DNA of 64,000 nt from CAZSHG01 sp964459995 (GTDB lineage: Bacteria; UBP14; UBA6098): assembly GCA_964459995.1 (NCBI GenBank), contig CAYWOR010000001.1, positions 275,972 to 339,971 of the forward strand, given 5' to 3'. The position numbers and the translations under genes are program-made. Shown piece after piece: positions 51,880-61,047 of this stretch. Each line of letters starts with the position of its first letter. Positions within the stretch are counted from its first letter, which is position 1. Below the pieces are notes generated by a model. It worked only from the letters and a program-made list of their open reading frames with translations, ran no database searches and was not told the origin of the DNA.

Positions 51880-52764
51880 CTAAGTCGAATAATAAACGAC
51901 GAATACGGTTATACACCAAAGGATCATATTAATGATCGAAGGTAAATCGGTCAAGAATATTCTCGTAGGCGACTCGCCGGCTTTTTTTAGATTTACCAGC
52001 CAAAGATAGCGAAACAAGCCGTAGAAAACGAAGGGGATTGTCGCGCCCATGCCATAACCAAACCTCGCACGGGTTTCGGCGGCGAAGACATATAGCATGT
52101 ATCCCACTATCGTTGCGGCGATTTCTATCATCGCGAGTTGGTCGAGAAATTCGATCGAGTATTTTTCGAGGAGTGGCCGGCTTCTCACATCGGCGATGTC
52201 GTTGCCTTCGATTCTGGCAAGTTCCTGTCTTCGCTTTTCGGTAACGAGAAACAGCGCGATTAGGCTTGTGCAGACCAACAGCCACGAGGAAATGGGCACC
52301 TCGACGACGATTCCCCCCGCCGCGGCACGGATTACGAAACCCGCGGCTACTGCGAGGATATCGAGTATCGGGAGACGCTTGAGAAACAGTGTGTATGCGA
52401 ATTGTAGGGCGACATAGCTTGTGCCGGCAATTCCGAATGGGATTCCAAGAGAGAAGGAAAGGGCGAGACCTCCCGCTATCAAGAGGATTCCAATCACGAG
52501 TGCGAGACTTCTCGGCACAATTCCAGCGGCGATTGGGCGGTTGCGCTTAGTCGGATGGTTTCTATCGGCCTCGATGTCGCGAAGATCATTCAGGTAATAA
52601 ATCCCGCTCGCGAGGGCACAGAATGCGGCAAAGCCTGCGGTGGCGAGGATTAGGGCTTCGAGATCGAAAAACTTACCGCCGAAAACGATTCCGGCGTAGA
52701 GAAAACCGTTTTTAATCCACTGGTGCGGCCTAAGGCTTATAATTATGCCCTTTAGAAGCTTCAA
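51880..52764 (-). CDS. UbiA-family prenyltransferase, decaprenyl-phosphate phosphoribosyltransferase-like
   Basis: This 294-residue protein has nine helices and the UbiA motifs, NDLRDIEADRNHPTKRNRPIA and a second Asp-rich region (EKRRQELARIEGND). The opening SLRPHQWIKNGFLYAG is typical of the Rv3806c-like group that attaches phosphoribose to a polyprenyl phosphate; in actinobacteria this leads to arabinan. Here it would feed a pentose onto a lipid carrier, which fits with rpiB at the head of the same gene run. The downstream oxidase/reductase DprE1/DprE2 are not visible in the window. Confidence 0.8.
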   Translation of the reverse strand: MKLLKGIIISLRPHQWIKNGFLYAGIVFGGKFFDLEALILATAGFAAFCALASGIYYLNDLRDIEADRNHPTKRNRPIAAGIVPRSLALVIGILLIAGGLALSFSLGIPFGIAGTSYVALQFAYTLFLKRLPILDILAVAAGFVIRAAAGGIVVEVPISSWLLVCTSLIALFLVTEKRRQELARIEGNDIADVRSRPLLEKYSIEFLDQLAMIEIAATIVGYMLYVFAAETRARFGYGMGATIPFVFYGLFRYLWLVNLKKAGESPTRIFLTDLPSIINMILWCITVFVVYYST

Positions 52765-53888
52765 GCTTTGCCCTTTCGAAAGATTTCCGCCGCCTCGGCG
52801 TAGTATTCGAGAACCTGCTCGGCGAGTCTATCGACCGACCAGTTTTCGACGACCTTCTTTCTGGCCTTTGCACCCATCTCGTTTCGTTCGGCCTCATCGA
52901 GTTCGAGGATAGCGGAAATTGCCTCAGCGAGAGCTTCCGGTTGCCTCGGCGGGACGAGACGGCCTGTTTCCGCGGAGATAATTTCCGGCAGGCCGCCGAC
53001 ATTGCTCGCAACGATTGGCAGTTCGCAGGCCATCGCCTCCAAACCGGCCACACTCGTGGCTTCCATCAACGAAGGTATAACAATGACGTCAGCCGAATTC
53101 AGGAATCCGGGCATTTTATCATTAGGTTTAGCGCCTTCAAAATGCACATAGGGGATGATTTGCAGTTCTTCTGCAATTCTTTCGAGCTTTGCACGTTCGG
53201 GGCCGTCGCCGATGAGATAGAGATGCGCATTATGACGCCTTCGAACAAATGGAAGCGCGCGAACAGCGTATTCGACGCCGTTTTTCTCGAAAAGCCGTCT
53301 CGGCACGACAAGCATTTTCGCGCTTTCGGAAGGTTGGGGAATGCTCGGCTCTGTGCGCTTGAATCTGTCGGTATCCGCGGCGTTGACCATGGCATAACAA
53401 CGCGCTTTTGGGACGAGGCTTAGACAGACATCGCGGATTTCTTCCGATGGCGTCAGGAGAATGTCCGGTTTTGAAATTAAACTACGAAGATAATTGCGCC
53501 AGAATCCTCCCTTAGCGGCGAGACGAAGAAAATGGCTTGTGTGAATCGTTGCGACCAAGGGCACCCCGCGCTTATGTGCAACCTCGCCCGGGATAATCGA
53601 GGGGAAGGTATGCACGTGGCAGATATCCGCCCATGGGGCATTTCGGCGCATGACCGGTTTTGCGGCGTAGGATGTTATTGCCCATCCTGTAATTTTTTTG
53701 TTCGGGCAGAAAACTCGCTCGACCTCGATGCCCTCCATGTTTTCACGTTTTTGGAAATCGCCCGAACGGCTTGTTACGACGCGAACCTCATGCCCCATTT
53801 TGACCTGCGAGCGGGCGAGGGTGTATGCGTGGGTTTCAAGCCCGCCTACCTCGGGGGGGAAATAGATGCTGTGGACGAGGATATTCAC
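52761..53888 (-). CDS. Family 4 glycosyltransferase (GT-B)
   Basis: This 375-residue protein has a GT-B fold. The N-terminal domain opens MNILVHSIYFPPEVGGLETHAYTLA; the C-terminal domain has LVVPRRLFEKNGVEYAVRALPF, YLIGDGPERAKLERI and the donor-binding EATSVAGLEAMACELPIVASNVGG, with the E-x7-E element. It likely adds one sugar to the lipid-linked glycan on the cytoplasmic side. It overlaps wecB by 4 nt and the UbiA-like gene by 4 nt. Confidence 0.9.
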   Translation of the reverse strand: MNILVHSIYFPPEVGGLETHAYTLARSQVKMGHEVRVVTSRSGDFQKRENMEGIEVERVFCPNKKITGWAITSYAAKPVMRRNAPWADICHVHTFPSIIPGEVAHKRGVPLVATIHTSHFLRLAAKGGFWRNYLRSLISKPDILLTPSEEIRDVCLSLVPKARCYAMVNAADTDRFKRTEPSIPQPSESAKMLVVPRRLFEKNGVEYAVRALPFVRRRHNAHLYLIGDGPERAKLERIAEELQIIPYVHFEGAKPNDKMPGFLNSADVIVIPSLMEATSVAGLEAMACELPIVASNVGGLPEIISAETGRLVPPRQPEALAEAISAILELDEAERNEMGAKARKKVVENWSVDRLAEQVLEYYAEAAEIFRKGKA

Positions 53889-55054
53889 AGGATTTCCTCA
53901 ATTTTCGGGGTGAACTCCTGAGGATACTCTTCTGTGAGGCCTAAATGCCTGCGAACGGCTGTAATAATGCGTTCTGAGGCGTGTCCGTCGCCGTAGAGAA
54001 GGGCGCGTTTGGCCATTTTTGAATACTCGACGGCGTCGGTCAGAAGGTTGCCTACTGTTCTCACGATTAGGTCTTCGTCGGTTCCAACCAAGACTGAAAC
54101 GCCCGCCTCGACGCCTTCCGGGCGCTCCGTGACCTCGCGCATGACCACGACAGGCTTACCGAGAACCGGGGCTTCTTCCTGAATTCCGCCCGAGTCCGTA
54201 AGAACTAACTCGCTGGCTTGCATTAGTTTAGCAAAATCGAAATAATCTAAAGGCTTGACAAGATGGACTCCGGGTGTGTTTGACAGAGCATTGCGCACCG
54301 GGCCATCGACATTGGGGTTGAGATGCACAGGATAAACGAGGTCGGTCTCGGGGTGCTCGCGAGAAATTCTTGACAAGGCTTGAATAAGCCTTTGGAAAGG
54401 CTCGCCGAAGCTTTCGCGTCTGTGCGCGGTTACGACGATGAGTTTGCGGCTCTTATTTTGCGCGATTTCCTGAAGCTTCGGGTCGGAAATCGGTCTATCG
54501 ATGCCGGTTACCCATAGCAGGGAATCGATGGCTGTATTGCCGGTTACGAACATTGCATTTTCCGGCAGATTCTCGGCGAGAAGCTGTTTTTTAGCGGTTT
54601 GCGTTGGAGGGAATAGCAATGTGGAGATGGCGTCGAGCTGGCGGCGATTAGCCTCTTCCGGGAAAGGACGCATTAGATCATAAGTTCGCAGGCCGGCCTC
54701 GACATGCGCTACGGGAATTTGATGATAAAATGAAATGAGTCCGCCGATAAATGATGTCGAGGTGTCGCCCTGAACGATTGTGATGTCGATTTTGTGCTCC
54801 GAGAGTATCTTTTCGAGGCCTTCCAAAGCGCGGATTGTAACGTCGGTAAGTGTCTGTCCGGGGCGCATAATGTTGAGGTCGATATCGACTTTCAGATTGA
54901 AGGCTTCGAGCACCTGATCGAGCATTTCTCTGTGTTGGCTTGTGGCGACGACGAGGGGTTTCAGATCCTTGTGCCGAGAGACTTCACGGATGAGAGGCGC
55001 CATTTTGATGGCGTCGGCGCGTGTTCCGACGAGAAGCATTACCGAGGCGGACAT
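53885..55054 (-). CDS. wecB: UDP-N-acetylglucosamine 2-epimerase (non-hydrolysing)
   Basis: This 389-residue enzyme interconverts UDP-GlcNAc and UDP-ManNAc. The family boxes are LLVGTRADAIKMAPLI, VQGDTSTSFIGGLISFY, HVEAGLRTYD, FPEEANRRQLDAIS, TAHRRESFGEPF and LTDSGGIQEEAPVLGKPV with REVTERPEG. The length is typical. The product would go into a surface glycan with the WecA/TagO-type transferase in the same gene run. Confidence 0.95.
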   Translation of the reverse strand: MSASVMLLVGTRADAIKMAPLIREVSRHKDLKPLVVATSQHREMLDQVLEAFNLKVDIDLNIMRPGQTLTDVTIRALEGLEKILSEHKIDITIVQGDTSTSFIGGLISFYHQIPVAHVEAGLRTYDLMRPFPEEANRRQLDAISTLLFPPTQTAKKQLLAENLPENAMFVTGNTAIDSLLWVTGIDRPISDPKLQEIAQNKSRKLIVVTAHRRESFGEPFQRLIQALSRISREHPETDLVYPVHLNPNVDGPVRNALSNTPGVHLVKPLDYFDFAKLMQASELVLTDSGGIQEEAPVLGKPVVVMREVTERPEGVEAGVSVLVGTDEDLIVRTVGNLLTDAVEYSKMAKRALLYGDGHASERIITAVRRHLGLTEEYPQEFTPKIEEIL

Positions 55055-55055
55055 A

Positions 55056-56675
55056 TTATTGACTATTCCTTTCTATTATAGCATCATCAATTAAGCGTGG
55101 AGGTTGAACCGGCGGAAGAACTTTAAGAACGAAGGTTTTCGGTTCGGAGGTTTGATAAACAGTCTCGAATCGGTGCGGATAGGCCTGAATAGTGGGTATC
55201 AAATATGCCTGCGTCGTTCCGGAAATTCTATCGATGATGACATAATTCGCACCGATAGAATCGATTTCGGCCATAATAACAGCGGTATTCTGGGTGAATT
55301 CGTAAACCTTGCCGGGCCTTTCTGACAAGATAAAGCTTATGCGGGGTTTCCGGCTAATCAAACCCGCATCGGGGGGGGTATTTTGCCTTATCCATTCGCA
55401 AGCTTCGATGAATCTCACCCATGCGACATGCGGCAGACCTGCGTATTTGTTGCCTGCGGAATAGGATTTCAGGACTTTCGAGTTAGCACGGGCTGTTGGA
55501 ACATAGGCAATCATCGACATTAGGATCATCGCTGAGGCAATGCCGTGAATAGCCCAATTTCTGTATATGGAAAGATTTAGGGGCTTTTCAATTCCGAAAG
55601 CTATCCAAATCGAGATAAGCATAATCGGTATTATCGGCATTAGATACCTGAACGTCGCAAAACGCGGATTATAGACCATCAGCATGCCGAAATATAGGAC
55701 GATGTAATATGGCATAAAAGACTTTTTATGCTTAAATAAAATGACTAGTCCGACAATAATAATAATTGTTGCAACAAGGCCGAGGATAGTGAACATTGTG
55801 CCGGTTTTTCCGCCAATCGAGGTGAAAACTGTTGGCAAATCTCTGAAGAGATAGGATTTGAGATTCGAAAGAACACGATCGACAAGGCCGGGAGATTCGG
55901 TGTCACCACCGGTGTTACTTCCGAAGAAATTCACCAAATAGAAGCTTTCCTCGCCGCCTTGTCTTGTTAGGACATTTCTGAGAAACCATGGGCCATAGAG
56001 GATTGCGCCGGTTAGAGCGAATATCCCAGCGCGTTTGAACATCTTGCGAACAAGTAGAAAAATAATTGCCGAAAAAACTAACGGAACTGCCACGGGACGG
56101 ATAAACATCGACAGGAAAATCACAGCTGAAGCGGTTATGAATCGAGGCATTTTGTCGGAATCGTAGAATTTATCGAACAAAAAAACGCCGAAAATGCTAA
56201 GGGCAAAATAGGGGGCTTCGGTGAGCGTCCAATGAGAAAACTCGTTAAACAGTGGGTTTGCGAGCAGTGCAAGCCCGAAAAGCATTCCTGCGATTTTTGG
56301 GATTTTGAATCTATCAAACAGAAGCAGAGTTACCCAAATTCCCGCGAGCATTGCGAAAAAGGAGAGAAGTTTCGTCGGTATGAAAGAATTCGGGAAAAGC
56401 GCTACTAATGGGGCTATCAGTATAGGATACCCGGGCGGGATTTCGATTTCGATCGGTTGACCTATGAAGGCGAGATTGCGGTATTCGCCCTGCAGGAGGG
56501 ATTTTGCGAGCGTTATGTATTGGGCGTTGTCACCGCCGGTGAACATTGAAGGATTGAACACGAGCGCGAGGATAACCGCGCCGAGAACCATAACGATTAT
56601 AGTGCGCAGGGTCGAGTTAAGCCACTGCTGTTTCGGTCTCGACTGTGCGCTTTTTATTTTGTTGCTCTTTGCCAT
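55056..56675 (-). CDS. GT-C membrane glycosyltransferase (PMT/ArnT/GT83-like)
   Basis: This 539-residue protein has about eleven transmembrane helices. The first periplasmic loop (PSMFTGGDNAQYITLAKSLLQGEY) carries the acidic motif typical of GT83/RgtA/ArnT enzymes, which use polyprenyl-phosphate sugars. The C-terminal 130 residues (FIEACEWIRQNTPPDAGLISRKPR) form a soluble domain. The predicted start at 56675 overlaps the deacetylase by 59 nt and lacks a ribosome site; an alternative ATG at 56591 would avoid overlap but cut the basic N-terminus. A run of eight C on the coding strand is at 55371-55378. Confidence 0.78.
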   Translation of the reverse strand: MAKSNKIKSAQSRPKQQWLNSTLRTIIVMVLGAVILALVFNPSMFTGGDNAQYITLAKSLLQGEYRNLAFIGQPIEIEIPPGYPILIAPLVALFPNSFIPTKLLSFFAMLAGIWVTLLLFDRFKIPKIAGMLFGLALLANPLFNEFSHWTLTEAPYFALSIFGVFLFDKFYDSDKMPRFITASAVIFLSMFIRPVAVPLVFSAIIFLLVRKMFKRAGIFALTGAILYGPWFLRNVLTRQGGEESFYLVNFFGSNTGGDTESPGLVDRVLSNLKSYLFRDLPTVFTSIGGKTGTMFTILGLVATIIIIVGLVILFKHKKSFMPYYIVLYFGMLMVYNPRFATFRYLMPIIPIMLISIWIAFGIEKPLNLSIYRNWAIHGIASAMILMSMIAYVPTARANSKVLKSYSAGNKYAGLPHVAWVRFIEACEWIRQNTPPDAGLISRKPRISFILSERPGKVYEFTQNTAVIMAEIDSIGANYVIIDRISGTTQAYLIPTIQAYPHRFETVYQTSEPKTFVLKVLPPVQPPRLIDDAIIERNSQ

Positions 56676-57546
56676 TATTTATTTCAGGTAATAGGTCGAT
56701 GATTCGACTGAATTGCATTTGTGATGCCATTTCGTCGAGTTTTGCGAAACCTCTTTTCGTGCCCACTTGATGTATCCAGTTCGATATTTTGCCGATTGGG
56801 AGGGGGGGGTTATGTGGGTCGATGTCTTTTGGGTGCAAATACAAGACGACCGGTTTATTATGCGATAATAATTTATTAACAGATTTGACAATAAAAGACA
56901 GGGGAAGAATTCTCCAATAGAAACCACCCGACCATGCGAAACGCAATCCGCGCGGGCCGAGACATGAAACAGGAACCTCCCACAGATGGTCGCCATTTGG
57001 AAGCTTCATAGGAAAGGGGATTTTTGGAATTCCAGGCTCGCCACCATAGTAGGTTTTTGCAGGGAATCGGCTCGAATCGTAGGTTAGACCTAAATCGGCG
57101 AGTTCGTCGAAGAGCCATGGTGTTCTTTTCGGGCTTGCCGAAAAATTCGGAGCGCGGAAGCCATAAATTTTATTGCCGACCAAATCTTCAAGGAAATAAA
57201 CAGAATTACGAATACTGTGAATAGATTTATCGCGACCTTGCTCGAAAATCAGAGTATGGTTGTCGGCATGCGATGCTATCTCATGGCCTTTTCCGGCGAT
57301 TTTTCGAATCAACTCGGGGAATTTCTTCGCGACCTCGCCCAAAACAAAAAAAGTTACTTTATGCCCGTGCCGGTCGAATATATCGAGCATCATTTCGGTG
57401 GGTTCGACAAGGCGAGATGGAGAATTTGCCATCGTTCGATAATTATACCCGGGGTAGTTGGCGTGGTAGAAATCTTCCAAGTCGATAGATAATGCGATAC
57501 GCGCCAATGGGTTAATTTCTGAACCGCTTGTCTCGCGAAAGGTCAT
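56617..57546 (-). CDS. Polysaccharide deacetylase, exosortase-system-like
   Basis: This 309-residue NodB-domain enzyme has the metal site motifs IALSIDLEDFYH, GHEIASHADNHTL and FRAPNFSASPKRTPWLFDEL, and the late LYLHPKDIDP. The SIDLEDFYH opening and DUF3473-like end are typical of deacetylases in exosortase or exopolysaccharide loci (XrtA-type). It probably removes acetyl groups from HexNAc units of the glycan made here. It overlaps the gene on each side (4 nt upstream, 59 nt downstream). A G8 run lies at 56802-56809. Confidence 0.87.
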   Translation of the reverse strand: MTFRETSGSEINPLARIALSIDLEDFYHANYPGYNYRTMANSPSRLVEPTEMMLDIFDRHGHKVTFFVLGEVAKKFPELIRKIAGKGHEIASHADNHTLIFEQGRDKSIHSIRNSVYFLEDLVGNKIYGFRAPNFSASPKRTPWLFDELADLGLTYDSSRFPAKTYYGGEPGIPKIPFPMKLPNGDHLWEVPVSCLGPRGLRFAWSGGFYWRILPLSFIVKSVNKLLSHNKPVVLYLHPKDIDPHNPPLPIGKISNWIHQVGTKRGFAKLDEMASQMQFSRIIDLLPEINNGKEQQNKKRTVETETAVA

Positions 57547-58226
57547 CGATCACCGAATCTGAATTTAAAGAGGTAATAAATGGCTTTGAAGCCGTCTTTC
57601 CAGCTTATTTTCTTGCCTTCCTCGACTGTTCGAGGGTGATATGTTATCGGAACTTCGACAATCTTAAATCCGCCACGTAGAACTTTCGCAGTAACTTCCG
57701 GCTCGAATTCGAAGCCCATGCTTTTAAGTTTCAAGCCTTTGACGACATCGATACGGAAAACTTTGTAGGCGGTTTCCATATCTGTCAGTTTCGCGCCGTA
57801 GAGGACATTGGTGAGGAAAACCAGAAATTTGTTGGCGAGAAGGTTAATTAATTTCACCTTCTTTTTAAGATTCAGGAATCGGCTTCCATAAACGACATCC
57901 GCTTCGCCGCGAGCGATTGGTTCGAGAAGTTGCGGATATTCGTTCGGGTCGAGTTCGAGATCGGCATCTTGAATAATTACAGCATCGCCGCGGGCATATT
58001 CGAAGCCGATTCGCACCGCCGCGCCTTTGCCGAAATTCACCATCGACTTGTGCACTTTGACAATGGGGTCGCCGATATGGACATCGAGTTTTGCGCCGGT
58101 GCCGTCGGTGGAGCCGTCATCGACAACGATAATTTCCTTTTCGATTGGAACTTGACGGACTTTTTCGATAACTTCCGAAATAGTCGATTGTTCGTTGTAA
58201 ACCGGAATGACGACAGAAAGTTTCAT
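57543..58226 (-). CDS. Family 2 glycosyltransferase, DPM1-like
   Basis: This 227-residue protein has the GT-A blocks LSVVIPVYNEQSTI, VVDDGSTDGT, NFGKGAAVRIGFEYA, IIQDADLELDPNEYPQLL and VYGSRFLNLKKK. The C-terminal RTVEEGKKISWKDGFKAIYYLFKFRFGDR is typical of dolichol-phosphate mannosyltransferase-like enzymes of bacteria with no membrane helices. It is the second such enzyme in the run and probably makes a different lipid-phosphate sugar. Confidence 0.86.
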   Translation of the reverse strand: MKLSVVIPVYNEQSTISEVIEKVRQVPIEKEIIVVDDGSTDGTGAKLDVHIGDPIVKVHKSMVNFGKGAAVRIGFEYARGDAVIIQDADLELDPNEYPQLLEPIARGEADVVYGSRFLNLKKKVKLINLLANKFLVFLTNVLYGAKLTDMETAYKVFRIDVVKGLKLKSMGFEFEPEVTAKVLRGGFKIVEVPITYHPRTVEEGKKISWKDGFKAIYYLFKFRFGDR

Positions 58227-59210
58227 CTATGCCCTGCCTGTTTCGGCGATCCATCCAGCGACCGCGCGGATTATATCGTCGAGCTTGGTTTTCGGCTCGA
58301 AACCGATTGTTTTGCGTATTTTTTCGATATTAGGCACGCGCCGGAGCATGTCCTCGAATCCTTCGCCATAGGCCTCTTCGTAAGGGGTTGTTGTGATATC
58401 AGAGTTCGACCCCGTGATACGCTTGACACGTTCGGCAAGTTCCATTATCGTAACTTCCTCTTCGGAGCCGATATTAAATATCTGTCCCATTGTTCCGGGG
58501 CTGTCCATGAGCTTGATAACTGCTTCGACGACATCGTGAACATAGCTGAAGGTTCGCGACTGAGCGCCATCGCCGTAAACTGTAATAGTTTCGCCCATAA
58601 GCGCTTGCTTGACGAAGCGTGGGAGAACCATGCCATATTGGCCTGTCTGGCGCGGACCGACAGTGTTGAATAGCCTTCCGATAACTACAGGAAGCTTGTG
58701 CTTATGATTATATGCCAGTGCGATATACTCGTCAACGGCCTTAGCGGAGCTATAGCTCCAGCGGTTGCGCGTTGTCGAGCCGAGAACGCGGTCGTCTTCC
58801 TCGGAATAGGGGCAATTCGGTGATTTGCCGTAAACCTCCGATGTGCTCGCGAGGAAAATCCGCTTTTCGCCGTGCTTGTGCGCTAATTCGAATACAGTAT
58901 CGGTGCCGACGATTATCGTGTGAAGTGTGCGGATAGGGTCGTCAACGATGTTTTGCACACCCACGACAGCGGCCAGATGGTATATTTCATCGGCTTCACG
59001 GACGAGATGGTCCATCAAGCCTTTGTTCATGATCGAGTTTTCGAAGAAAAGAAAATCCGGCCTTCCGATGAGCGGGGCGATGTTCTCTTTTCTTCCTGTC
59101 GAAAGGTCGTCGATAACGGTAACGCGGTCGCCCTTGGCCAGAAGCGCTTCGCAAAGATGGCTTCCGATAAACCCGGCGCCGCCGGTTACCAATGTGTTTT
59201 TAGGTCTCAT
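58227..59210 (-). CDS. Nucleotide-sugar epimerase/dehydratase (extended SDR, UDP-glucuronate decarboxylase or epimerase-like)
   Basis: The ATG at 59210 follows GGAG and begins RPKNTLVTGGAGFIGSHL, the NAD-binding Rossmann motif; a longer start would only add residues that overlap the previous gene. The 327-residue enzyme has the active-site WSYSSAKAVDEYIA (YxxxK) and SDR blocks FLASTSEVYG and TVGPRQTGQYGMVLPRFVKQA. These are closest to UDP-xylose synthase and UDP-GlcNAc/galactose epimerase types. The exact reaction cannot be fixed from sequence. It starts 11 nt before the end of the preceding gene. Confidence 0.85.
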   Translation of the reverse strand: MRPKNTLVTGGAGFIGSHLCEALLAKGDRVTVIDDLSTGRKENIAPLIGRPDFLFFENSIMNKGLMDHLVREADEIYHLAAVVGVQNIVDDPIRTLHTIIVGTDTVFELAHKHGEKRIFLASTSEVYGKSPNCPYSEEDDRVLGSTTRNRWSYSSAKAVDEYIALAYNHKHKLPVVIGRLFNTVGPRQTGQYGMVLPRFVKQALMGETITVYGDGAQSRTFSYVHDVVEAVIKLMDSPGTMGQIFNIGSEEEVTIMELAERVKRITGSNSDITTTPYEEAYGEGFEDMLRRVPNIEKIRKTIGFEPKTKLDDIIRAVAGWIAETGRA

Positions 59211-61044
59211 CCGTATTCTCCGATTCTTCTTTGAAACCGATATATGCATCTCCGCCGAGTCTTTGGGCGATCTCCTTCGCCCGTTTGATAGCCTCTTTAT
59301 CCGCGACTTTGCCGACCGTCGATCTTCCTTTTCGTTCGCGCTTGCCCCATGAGGGTTCGGCGTTTGGGGGGATAATCTCGAGTTTCGATATCCGCTCGGA
59401 AGGCTCCGTTACGGCCTTTTTTTCGGGCGGAGTCGGCTCAGGTTCTTTTACGGCGACTTTTTGAGGTTGTGATTCTTCCTTTTTACGCCGGGGCTTTCTT
59501 TCGGGCTTTTCGGCTGGTTTATCAACCTTTTCGCGGGTTTTCTGAGGTTCTATTTTGTCCGATTTTTTCGCCTCGGATTTTATTTTGTTTTCGCGATCGG
59601 GTTTTGCAGAGGATTTTTCCTCAGATGCAATCGCCAAAGGCTTCGCAGTTTGTTCCGGTGTCGGTTTTTGAGGCGGCTTTTCCGTCTGGCGCTGTTCCTG
59701 AGGGGGTCTCTGAGGTTGTCTTTCCGTCTGGCGTTGTTCCTGAGGGGGTCTCTGGGGTTGTCTTTCCGGCTGACGTTGTTCCTGAGGAGGTCTCTGGGGT
59801 TGTCTTTCCGGCTGGCGCTGTTCCTGAGGGGGTCTCTGGGGTTGTCTTTCCGTCTGACGCTGTTCCTGAGGAGGTCTCTGGGATTGTCTTTCCGTCTGAC
59901 GTTGTTCCTGAGGAGGTTTCTGGGATTGTCTTTCCGGCTGACGTTGTTCCGATGAGCTTTCAGGGCGATTTTCGCGCTCTGGCTCCCTTCGAGGTCTGTC
60001 GCGCTTGTCTCTGTCCTCGCTCCATGGCTTGTTCTGAATACCATCTTTGCGTTTGTGAATCTGTGTTGTCCTCGCAGTTTCGACTTTTGGGCGATCCTCT
60101 TCGATGACTTTCGACATCAGATACTCAAGTCTATCACGAAGGTTCGCAATCGCCTCGGCCAAGAATCCCAAAGTGAGCGAAAATCCGCCTACCGAGATAA
60201 GTAGGACGAGAAGCGTCTGCAAAGGAGGATAACCCCAATGCCAAATAAATCGCAGAAGCAGAAGAGCAACACCGAGTAATAATGCGGTTGCGAGTGTTAC
60301 AAAGCCGATGCTTCCGAAAATCAGCATAGGTTTACGGAAAACACGCTCGGCAAGCCACACGGCGATGAGGTCGGTGAAACCGATGAACACTCGTCCGAAA
60401 CCGCCGTATTTCGGCTCGCCATGCAGACGCGGACGTAGCGTTACCGGAATCTCCGCGACCCTGAAACCCTGTTCGGCGGCGAGAACAACCATAAACCGAT
60501 GCCAGTCCTTGCGAAGGAACAGCGACGCCATAACATCGCGGCGAAGGACTTTCAGCGAGTTCATGTCCTGAACCTCGACACCGAAAAGTTTGCTTGTGAG
60601 CTTATTGTAAATCTTGCTGATGAAGGGCTTCTGGTATTTGCCCTTTTTGATACCCGACACGATGCCGTAGCCCCTGTCGAGCTTGTCCATCATACGTTTG
60701 ATGTCCTGCACATCGTATTGCAGGTCGGCATCGAAGATGCAAATTCGTTTGCCGCGCGAGACAGCAAATCCGCTTTCGATAGCGGCGGTTTTACCCATAT
60801 TTTGCTTATGCCGCACGAGTTTGAGGAACTCGTATTTTTCCGAAAGTTCGAGAACTTTTTCGGCGGTGGAGTCCGTGGAGCCGTCATCGACGATGATGAC
60901 CTCTGCGCGGAATCTCTGGTCGGCGAGGAAGCCTTTGAACTCGTGCGCAAGCGGCTCGATATTGTCTTCTTCGTTGAAAGCCGGCACAATCACCGACAGT
61001 GAATAATGGCTGGGAAGTTTTCTGAATTCGTTTCTTTCTTCCAT
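59200..61044 (-). CDS. GtrB/DPM-type glycosyltransferase with long disordered repeat tail
   Basis: This 614-residue protein has two parts. Residues 1-335 are a usual GtrB/PglI-like enzyme: SVIVPAFNEEDNIEPLA, VDDGSTDSTAEKVL, IFDADLQYDVQDI, PKYGGFGRVFIGFTDL and two membrane helices (FGSIGFVTLATALLLGVALL, LLVLLISVGGFSLTLGFLA). The last 280 residues are low-complexity, highly charged and rich in Q, R, P, E and K, with seven copies of a 14-residue unit around EQRQTERQPQRPPQ and a lysine-rich section, ending in a short folded-looking KRAKEIAQRLGGDAYIGF. The tail should sit in the cytoplasm. Such a tail is not part of the normal family. Confidence 0.83.
   Translation of the reverse strand: MEERNEFRKLPSHYSLSVIVPAFNEEDNIEPLAHEFKGFLADQRFRAEVIIVDDGSTDSTAEKVLELSEKYEFLKLVRHKQNMGKTAAIESGFAVSRGKRICIFDADLQYDVQDIKRMMDKLDRGYGIVSGIKKGKYQKPFISKIYNKLTSKLFGVEVQDMNSLKVLRRDVMASLFLRKDWHRFMVVLAAEQGFRVAEIPVTLRPRLHGEPKYGGFGRVFIGFTDLIAVWLAERVFRKPMLIFGSIGFVTLATALLLGVALLLLRFIWHWGYPPLQTLLVLLISVGGFSLTLGFLAEAIANLRDRLEYLMSKVIEEDRPKVETARTTQIHKRKDGIQNKPWSEDRDKRDRPRREPERENRPESSSEQRQPERQSQKPPQEQRQTERQSQRPPQEQRQTERQPQRPPQEQRQPERQPQRPPQEQRQPERQPQRPPQEQRQTERQPQRPPQEQRQTEKPPQKPTPEQTAKPLAIASEEKSSAKPDRENKIKSEAKKSDKIEPQKTREKVDKPAEKPERKPRRKKEESQPQKVAVKEPEPTPPEKKAVTEPSERISKLEIIPPNAEPSWGKRERKGRSTVGKVADKEAIKRAKEIAQRLGGDAYIGFKEESENTDET
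59656..59949 (-). repeat. Seven tandem 42-bp repeats encoding a 14-residue unit
   Basis: Units begin at each Glu codon at 59949, 59907, 59865, 59823, 59781, 59739 and 59697. They encode EQRQ[TP]ERQ[SP]Q[RK]PPQ and vary at a few bases, so the array is recent enough to be aligned by eye. Copy number could change by slippage without breaking the reading frame. Confidence 0.9.
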
Positions 61045-61047
61045 TGG

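Noticed and set aside
59656..59949. CRISPR array
   Set aside because: The 42-bp repeats are contiguous without spacers and in frame within a coding sequence.
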